Source: Phaeosaccion multiseriatum
Taxonomy: Eukaryota; Ochrophyta, other classes
Assembly (NCBI GenBank): GCA_965112735.1
Contig: OZ218960.1
Coordinates: forward strand, 2,232,001-2,296,000
Reading direction: 5' to 3'
Length of the DNA stretch: 64,000 nucleotides
Shown here piece by piece: positions 47,476 through 64,000 of this stretch. The number at the start of each line of letters is the position of its first letter. Positions within the stretch are counted from its first letter, which is position 1. The translations under genes were made by a program, and so were the position numbers. The notes beneath the pieces are model-generated. The model ran no database searches. It had not been told where the DNA came from and saw nothing but the letters and a program-made list of their open reading frames with translations.

Positions 47476-49021
47476 ATGAAGAGCGATTCGGACGATGAAC
47501 GCGATGAAGCTCGAGGAGGGGGTGAGGCCAAGCCGGTCAGGCCACGGAGAAGGAGGCCAGCCGAGGAGGGGAAGGATGGAGGGGGGGCACGAGCTGAAGG
47601 GGAAAGCAAGGACGGAAATCCGACCATCATGAAGGGAGGGTAAGTTGCGCCAATTAAATCATTCATCCACTCTGTGCAATGATTGTGCTTTTTACTTCAC
47701 CTCACTGCTGTCACTGCTGCTGCTGCTGCTGCTCCACTTTTTCTCCCTCCGCCGGGTGTGCGTAGGTGGGGTATGGGGGGTGGAAGCTCAGGGGACAACG
47801 CAGGGCCGGGCGCCACCAGCACCAGCGCAGCTCGGCCCCCAGATGAGCTCCCAGAAGGTAGAAGAGGCAGGCGGAAAAACCACCACCATGATGACGATGA
47901 TTCGGTAAGTCTTTCGGGGGGGGAGGAGACGGAGTAGAGGAGAGTGTACTCTCTGCAGCAAGCGCTGATGTGAGGGGTGGTGGGCACACGAGGGAGAGAG
48001 CAGCTGTTAACCGAAGCCTTCCCGACTCCGACGTCCCCTCACCCGCTCCGTGCCCGCTCCATATCCGCAGGATCTCATCATCATCCCTGACCTGGAGGAC
48101 GAGGGCGAGGAGGACATTACTCTACAAGGTGACTTTGAAAGGAACAGACTGCCACCGCCGTCTTGGCTCGTAAAGCCTAGTCCTTCCCCATTGACCTATC
48201 CACCTGCTGCTCCTCCTCCTCCTCCTCCTCCTTCTCCTCCTTCTCCTCCTCCTCCTTCTCCTCCTCCTCCTCCTCCTCCTCCTCCTCCTCCTCCTCCTCC
48301 TCCTCCTCCTCCTCCTCCTCCTCCTCCTCCTCCTCCTCCTCCTCCTCGACCCTTCCTCCGCTTTTCAGTCGCCGTGGCCCCGAAGAACGTCAAGCGCAGA
48401 GTGCCTTCTCTCAGCGAGCTTGACCGCGATATCAAGCATACCGTGCCCAGTGCGGCGGAGGGCCTGGACATGAGCATCCTCACAAAGACGCTCGTCCCGC
48501 CGGAGATGGTACGGAGGTGCAGGAGGGGAGGAGAGCCCCTTCTCTTCATGCGACTGAAGAGGCTGACTGACTGACTGACTGACTGACTGACTGACTGACT
48601 AACTGCCTGTCTTCCTACCTGACTGACTGGGTGGCTGAACGAATGACTGCATGAATGACTGACTGCTGTCTGCTGCCTGCCTGCCTGATGGACTGGCTGA
48701 TGGACTGCCATACTCACTCACTGCCTGACATGAGCCCTCCAACCATCTCTGTTTCAACCCCCCTTCTTGTCGCTCCTGTCTCAGCTGCGAGAAGAAGACG
48801 ACCAGTGGGAGTTCGAGGGGCTGCTTCAATCCGTCACGCAAGAATACAACGCGCTCTCACTCGAGGGCAAGGCAGGGGCAGGGGCAGGGCGGGAGGGAGG
48901 CGAGGTGGCACCAAACTCCACAGTCACCGCCACCACGGCCACTGCTAACGGTGGAAGCGCGGCTGAGGGAGACGCTGCCCCTACCGTGGGCGGGAGGAGG
49001 GAGAGCTCGTGGCGGACCTAA
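47476..49021 (+). CDS. IFT43: Intraflagellar transport protein 43 (IFT-A complex)
   Basis: Exons 47476-47639, 47766-47904, 48071-48128, 48369-48508 and 48785-49021 join in phase to 245 residues. IFT43 is a small IFT-A subunit bound to IFT121/139 that is needed for retrograde transport in cilia. The N-terminal 100 residues are charged and disordered. The conserved half has IIIPDLEDEGEEDITLQVAV, KRRVPSLSELDRDI, LDMSILTKTLVPPE and REEDDQWEFEGLL, collinear with animal IFT43 (IPIIPDLEEVQEED..., LLTKVLAPE, DDVGWDWDHL). The C-terminal tail is Gly/Ala/Thr-rich. Presence of IFT43 implies the organism makes a cilium at some stage. Introns 3 and 4 hold CCT and ACTG repeats. Confidence 0.9.
48203..48352. 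repeat. (CCT)n triplet array in IFT43 intron 3
   Basis: About 50 CCT/CTC triplets on the sense strand, directly before the 3' splice site. Confidence 0.97.
48561..48668. repeat. (CTGA)n array in IFT43 intron 4
   Basis: Perfect tetranucleotide run at 48563-48600, then degenerate units. Confidence 0.93.
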
Positions 49022-50265
49022 TACGAAGATGCACTGTTTTGAGCCTTTTTGTCCACCGTCACGGCCGGTGCCCTTCCACTCCTTCCACTAACTAGACTGG
49101 CACCATCTCCATGGTCACCTTCGCGTCTTGCGAGATTCAGTTCAGAAAAGCCCACCCTCGAACCCTGACACGTTATGCGTATTTCTCGATAGCTTTGCCG
49201 TTGGCACACGTCAAAAGCTGATGCGCCCCGGCTGGCGCCTGTACCTTGCCCATATACCTGTTGCCCTGCTTCGCCTTGCTCGGGTGGGGGGAATAGACGC
49301 AGAGCTGGCGGTGCCCGCGATAGTGATCACGCTGCTGAGGAGGGCCATAGCGATAGCGCAATAGCGCTTAGGGGATAAGGGTCGACCCCTGAAGTGGTAC
49401 CGAGCAATTATCGGTAGCAGGTAGCGCACCAGCTCACGCCGCTAGCTCACGCCGGCGGTGGCAGCTGATGGTTGGCCGGCCCGCCGGTCGGCCGGTAGCA
49501 GGTCAAGGTCGGCTGACGCCGGCGGTACCAGGTAGCAGGCCAGGTAGCAGGCCAGGTAGCAGGTCAAGGTCGGCTGGCGCCGGCGGTCAGGGGTGAATAA
49601 GGGCAAAGGGAGATCTAAAAGTAACGTCTCACCGCCCCGGGGAACTTAGCCCCCGAGGTCGTATCCTTCCGACTCGTCAGTCCTTCCCATCGGAATAAAG
49701 TTGATTCCAGCCAGGATCCAGTGGCGAATCGACCGTTCGTGTCGGGCCCGCTGGAGCGCTACTGACGGTACGGCCAATCGCCGCCGAAAGACGCAAACAG
49801 ACCTCGCATAAGCCCTCATGTCCAGATGTTCGTGCCCCCCAGCCATGTGGGTGGTGATGATGCCAGTAGTAACGTCAAGTCAAAGTGTTTTAATAAACAC
49901 CTGTGCTGATGGACCAAACAGAGTGGCTGTACGCCACCTGTGAAGAAGCACCAACATGCCTGGGTACGTATACGTTTTTTGCCCCCATAAGTCAATTATC
50001 GGGGGTCTGTCATCGATCTTTATTTAATCCTTTGTCATCATTGTCAAGTCCCTGCTTGTGGTTACGAAGCGAAGCGCTCCGTGCCCCTCCTCTTCAGGTG
50101 ATCGAGAGATATGTGGAAGGTTGCATCTTGCTTTAATGCACCACAGGTGCTCCTCTTCGAACTGTCCTGCAAAGATCCTGTTCTGTTTCTCTCAATCGAT
50201 CGATCTGTGGTCTCTGCCTCTCTCTCTCTTCCTCGCACGCGCTCTGCTCTGTCTCCGGAAGAGCA
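49022..50265. other. 1.24-kb repeat-bearing gap between IFT43 and the GH81 gene
   Basis: Holds copy B of the dispersed repeat and GC-rich direct repeats (49155-49620). At 49646-49846 lies a minus-strand open frame (ending with RHWILAGINFIPMG) that I cannot assign; it has no clear splice sites. The stretch 49900-50265 should contain the GH81 promoter and 5' UTR. Confidence 0.5.
49155..49620 (+). repeat. Dispersed repeat, copy B, with direct repeats
   Basis: Shares the TCTCGATAGCTTTG(C/T)NGTTGGCACACGT core with 25492-25520. Downstream, GGTAGCAGGTCAAGGTCGGC starts at 49494 and again at 49555 (61-bp spacing), each followed by TG(A/G)CGCCGGCGGT, with three CAGGTAGCAGG units between. Confidence 0.7.
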
Positions 50266-60008
<9,743 letters not shown>

Positions 60009-60355
60009 ATATCACTCACGGGCACGACGGACGCGCACACTGCACCGCGCAGCGAGGCGAGCAGCAAGACGAGCAGCTCTGCAGGCAGAGACAGGAGACA
60101 GTCGCAGTAGCTCCTTTTATAGTTCCTTTTCTCTTCTTTTCTCTGGTTGATCATCGTGGGGCAATTACAATCAGAGTATACATTGACGATTACGGCCGGG
60201 CAAAGGCCCAAGGCCAGGCTAGGCCAGGCGGCACCCGTCTCTCCATGCATAACGGGAGTGAGAGAGCGATAACGGATAGCCGCGAACAGCGAATAGCGCA
60301 TAGCGAATATGCAGTATTCACGATTTGGGGACCCCTAGGCCTACTCCTCACTTGC
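60009..60355. other. Convergent 3' region between the GH81 and HECT genes
   Basis: 347 bp holding both 3' UTRs. It has a small cluster of GCGAATAGCGCATAGCGAATA-like units at 60281-60309. No gene or RNA seen. Confidence 0.5.
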
Positions 60356-62277
60356 TCACTCCAAGCCGAAGCCCACTTCCCCAAGCTCGAGCTGAATGAC
60401 TTCGGACAGCACTTCGAACAGGTCCTCCTTGCTCTCGTACATAGGGAGGTCGATCCTGCGAGCAGAGGGAGGGAAGTGTGGTCAGTGTGGAGAGACCGCA
60501 GCAACAGAGCAGCATGCAGCTACCAAAGCCTTTCAACCGAGTCCACAGAGGCTCTTAGCCCTCCCCCGGTCAGGCAGGCAGACAGGCAGGCAGACAGGCA
60601 GGCAGACGACAGGCAGGCAACAAGACTTATTCGGCAGGCGTAAGGGCACGCATATGGGCAGACAGGCAGGCAGACAGGCAGGCAGACAGGCAGGCAGACA
60701 GGCAGGCAGACAGGCAGGCAGACAGGCAGGCACTCACTTGTTGAAGCAGGTGTGCGCCTTGGGCCACGGCAAGCGCTCCGAGGCGTCATTCGGATCGGGG
60801 CAAAAGCCGCTCATGGTGAAGTGGCGCTTCTCTCCGTGCTGCCCCTCAAGCTCGCTGAAGCCGCCCGCAGGGACGCGAGAGGTGCCCGTAACGAACTGCA
60901 ACAGCCTGCAAAGGGGGAGGGGTGGAGGGGGGCAGACATGCGACCATCACAACAGCCACTCGAGCGATGAGCGGGAGCGAACAGGGAAGAAGGACGCGCG
61001 CAACAGAGCGCAGCTGGACGGCAGCAGCAGCCTCGACTCCTTTCGATCGCCTCATTCCATCCCACCTCACCCCCCCCGCCTCACCTCGCCCTCTGCTCCT
61101 GATCAAAGCCGCGCACAATGTCCCAGAACCACACGACGAGGGGGTGCTGTGGTCGGAGCTCCCCGAGATAGACGGTGTGTTGCATCCAGTCCTCAGCATC
61201 CACGTCGTCGAGTCCGCACATTAGCATTTCTAGCTCCTGAAAGTCGAACACCACGAGAAGGCCCACGGGCACTACGCGGTAGAACCCACTCAGCAGGGCT
61301 GCCAGTTGTGGAGACACTTGGTCCAGCAGTTTGCGCTTCGTGGCCAGCTCGATGTACTGCGGGGGAAGGGGTGGAATGGATGGACACGCGGTGGTGAGGA
61401 GGGAGGGTGTGGGCTGTGGTGACAGCCGGGAAGGGATCCGACAGAAAGGAGATCTCCTCAATTGCGAAATCACTCACTCAATCACCCACTGAACCGCGCA
61501 CTCGCTCTTCTCTCACTCACTCTCTCACTCGCTCACTCACTCACTCACTTACCCACTCAAGCACCCACCCACTCACTCACTCACTCATTCACTCACTCTC
61601 TCACTCACTCATTCACTCACTGACTCACTCATTCACTCACACCCTCGTCTCACTCACTCACTCACTCACTCACTCACTCACTCACTCGCTCATTCACTCA
61701 CACCCTCCTCTCACTCACTCACTCACCCCCTCACTCACTCACTCACTCATTCATTCACTCACTCACTCACTCACTCACTCACTCACTCAATCATTCACTC
61801 ACACCCTCCTCTCACTCACACCCTCCTCTCACTCACCCTCTCACTCACTCACTCACTCACTCACTCACTCACTCACCCCCTCACTCACTCACCCCCTCAC
61901 TCACTCACTCTCACTCCCTCCCTCTGTATCACCAACTCCCTCCCGCATTTACTAACCCGGTGCTTATTGGCGTCCGTCACGAGCACGTCTTTGCCTCCCT
62001 CTCTGAGCTCCTCCTCAATGGGGTTGCCTGCGGGGCCCAAGTCTCCGGACGGTGCCGTAAAGTACACCTTAGGAGTAGACAGACACACACAGAGGCAAGA
62101 GGGAGGCGTGGGGGGTGAACGTTGGACAGATGGACCGTCAATACACACACACACTGGGATTGAGACCCAATACACACACATATGCACAAGTGCACACACA
62201 CACAAACACACACACACATACATGCAAGCACCCACCCGACGCGCACACACACACACACACACACACAAAACACAACA

Positions 62278-62312
<35 letters not shown>

Positions 62313-63995
62313 CACAACACACCCCGGCCGTTCACCCTTACATGCATGGCGTGAACATCCTCGTTGGTCCTGAACCACTGCAGGCTCTGGTAGAGCACCC
62401 TGTCCGTGAACTCGAGGTCCCTGAGCGTCACCGGCACGCCCAACAAGTGCTTGTACAGGGGTCTGGCCAGGTGCAGGGGCAGCGCCACTGAGTCCATCAG
62501 TGCCTTTGCCAAGAAGAAGCCCACAAACTTGTAGGCAAGCTCCATGGAGCCAAACAGCTTCACCGCTCTATCGTAGGCCCGAAAGTGGCGCCTTGTGGCA
62601 GGGTTGAGGAGGTAGGTGACGTTGTCGGTGGCCGCATAGGTAAAGAGGCCGAGGGAGGGGTCTGAGATGAGGCTGGCGACGCAAGAGAACCATTCCCTGG
62701 CCAGGCCGCCGGCGTCGATGCCCGCCTCTCCCGTGAACTTGAAGCTGAAGGGCTGGCGGAGGCCTCCCGATGCCTGAGGAGCAGCAGCAGCAGTTGGTCA
62801 TACAGCAGCGCAGTTTGTGATACATCGGTAGTTTGGTGACAGCAGCAGTCGCGTGTTGAAGAAAGAGCCGCAGTCGCATCGAGCCAAGCCCCCTTTCTCT
62901 CACGCTCTCTCTCACGCTCTCTCTCACGCTCTCTCTCACGCTCTCTCTCACGCTCTCTCTCACCCACTCACTTCCTCCCGCCCTCCCGCCTTCCCGCCCT
63001 CTCTTCCTCTCTCCCTTCCTCCCTCCCTCCCTCCCTCCCTCCCTCCCCCTCACCTGCGCTGCATCTGCGGCGAAAAGCTCTCTCACACTGTCCTCTAGGA
63101 GGAAGGCCCTCCGCACCTCCACGAGTCGAGTCACCCGGGGGGGCTCAACCCAGGGCTCCACTAATGGGGACAGCCCTCCACCCTCTGTGTCTAGGATAGC
63201 CAGCGCGTCCTCTGCTGCTGTATTACCAACCGCTGCTGCTGCTGCTGCTGCTGCTCCTGCTGCTGGTGTACCACCAACTGCTGCGGGTGTTGGTGCTCCA
63301 GACCCTCCTCCTCCGCCTCCTCTTTCCCGCTCTGCCCGAGCAGAAGCCTCTCGCCGTATCCGATCGCAGTGCTTCTTGAACCAGCGCCTCTTCCTCTCAA
63401 ATGGCAGCGTCGCCACCAACGCGAGCACCTCCGTGGTGATGGTGTTACTCCTCCCTCCGGCACCCCCCCCCCTCCCGTCCTGCTCGGATTCCAACATGTC
63501 CACGAGCTGCTGTGTGTCTGCCAACTCCTCCTTGAGATCCCTGCCCCTCACCCACTCAATCTTGCCGTCGGTGGTAATCCTCCTCAGCCACGCGCTGTCG
63601 TACCGGAGAGATGGTGTCCTCCTTCTCTTCTTCCTCTGATCCCGCCTCCGCCTCCGCCGCCGCTGCTGCTGCTGCTCCTCCTCTCCCGCCCCAGCGTGTC
63701 CCCTGCTGCCTCCAGCGACCTGCCGACTACTCCGCGCTGATGCAGGCACGCGCCTACCAGGCTGTGGCTCTGACTGTGGCTGTATCACCAACTGCTGTGG
63801 CTGTGGCTGTGGCTGTGCCTCGAGGTTGGTCGGCGCGGCAGCGATGGCGACTCCTCCTCCTCCCCCTCCCCCTCCTCCTCCCGGGCTGTGCGCGGAAGAT
63901 CGGCGGCCATTAGGCCCGTTCATGCTTGTTGCACTTGTCCTCCTCCTCTCCGCTGCCCCCACAGCCATCACACCCATCGGGTCCATTTGGTCCAT
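60356..63995 (-). CDS. HECT E3 ubiquitin ligase, HUWE1/UPL1 type; probably truncated by the window edge
   Basis: Exons 63995-63054, 62773-62342, 62067-61957, 61356-61085, 60905-60738 and 60455-60356 join in phase to 674 residues. The HECT domain fills the C-terminal 375: [89 protein letters not shown], and the thioester Cys639 in [16 protein letters not shown], ending GFGLE. These blocks and the preceding [14 protein letters not shown] match HUWE1/Tom1 and plant UPL1/2. Residues before this are Gly/Gln/Arg-rich. HUWE1-type ligases are normally above 3500 residues, so the ATG at 63995 is probably an internal Met and the gene continues to the right; a short stand-alone ligase cannot be excluded. 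Confidence 0.93.
60562..60733. repeat. (CAGGCAGGCAGA)n array in HECT gene intron 5
   Basis: 12-bp units in two blocks flanking a short unique spacer, directly beside the exon 5 donor (60737). Confidence 0.95.
61478..61918. repeat. (CTCA)n array in HECT gene intron 3
   Basis: About 440 bp of CTCACTCA with CACCC and TTCA variants; TGAGTGAG in the sense strand. Confidence 0.96.
62138..62322. repeat. (CA)n blocks in HECT gene intron 2
   Basis: Several CA runs, including a duplicated ACACAAAACACAACACACCC segment (about 62262 and 62304). Confidence 0.93.
62897..63050. repeat. (TCTCACGC)n and (CCCT)n arrays in HECT gene intron 1
   Basis: A 12-bp unit CTCTCTCTCACG in five or more copies at 62899-62960, then CCCT tetranucleotides up to the exon 1 donor. 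Confidence 0.93.
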
Positions 63996-64000
63996 CGGGC

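Overview
This is a protist nuclear genome window: GC-rich, gene-dense and intron-rich, with GT-AG introns (plus two apparent GC-AG introns). About 24 protein genes can be supported. Reading frames were reconstructed by joining exons so that splice sites, phase and family homology agree. Two gene products carry an N-terminal signal peptide followed by a Phe at the predicted cleavage site (FtsZ, ILA/FQ; a RibD-type reductase, AEA/FVVP). That is the ASAFAP-type bipartite signal of secondary plastids of red-algal origin. The window also encodes an intraflagellar transport subunit (IFT43), a mevalonate-pathway decarboxylase, a GH81 beta-1,3-glucanase and a DEX1-like FG-GAP protein. The best guess is a flagellate-forming photosynthetic stramenopile (ochrophyte); a cryptophyte or haptophyte is not excluded. 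The species cannot be named from the sequence.

Layout. 1-5.6 kb: SKI2 RNA helicase (partial, -), TRM112 (-), mevalonate diphosphate decarboxylase (+). 5.6-12.3 kb: TPR protein (-), PPR protein (+), PI4-kinase beta (-). 12.4-19.1 kb: G-protein alpha subunit (+), cyclic-nucleotide-regulated AGC kinase of PKG layout (-), plastid FtsZ (+). 19.4-24.9 kb: HEATR6-like protein (+), proteasome beta5 (-), AMMECR1 (+). 25-28 kb: SR/RRM splicing factor (+) flanked by repeat-filled gaps. 28-36.2 kb: PAN2 deadenylase subunit in 26 exons (+). 36.2-47.3 kb: SPOUT1 methyltransferase (-), DEX1-like (+), riboflavin reductase (-), JMJD7-type JmjC oxygenase (+), cystatin (-), eIF1 (+), a doubtful small gene (-). 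47.4-64 kb: IFT43 (+), GH81 glucanase in 16 exons spread over 9.7 kb (+), HUWE1/UPL1-type HECT ligase (-, probably running off the right end).

Genes mostly alternate strand, so head-to-head pairs share short promoters (43-313 bp) and tail-to-tail pairs nearly touch (4, 27, 27, 49 and 99 bp between stop codons). The three gaps near 1 kb (24.9-25.9, 26.8-28.0 and 49.0-50.3 kb) lie between genes on the same strand and hold dispersed or inverted repeats. Micro- and minisatellites are very abundant but sit almost only in introns. The extreme case is a 3.3-kb array of a 9-bp unit inside one GH81 intron, interrupting the codons of the glucanase signature motif.

Functionally the window is mostly housekeeping: mRNA decay (SKI2, PAN2), translation (eIF1, TRM112, JMJD7), proteolysis (beta5, HECT ligase, cystatin), signalling (G alpha, PI4K, cyclic-nucleotide kinase), plastid division and riboflavin synthesis, and cilium transport. 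No complete novel multi-gene system was seen. The most unusual items are architectural: the giant intronic satellite, the micro-exons, duplicated splice-site sequences, and a kinase with PKG layout but PKA-like nucleotide pockets.
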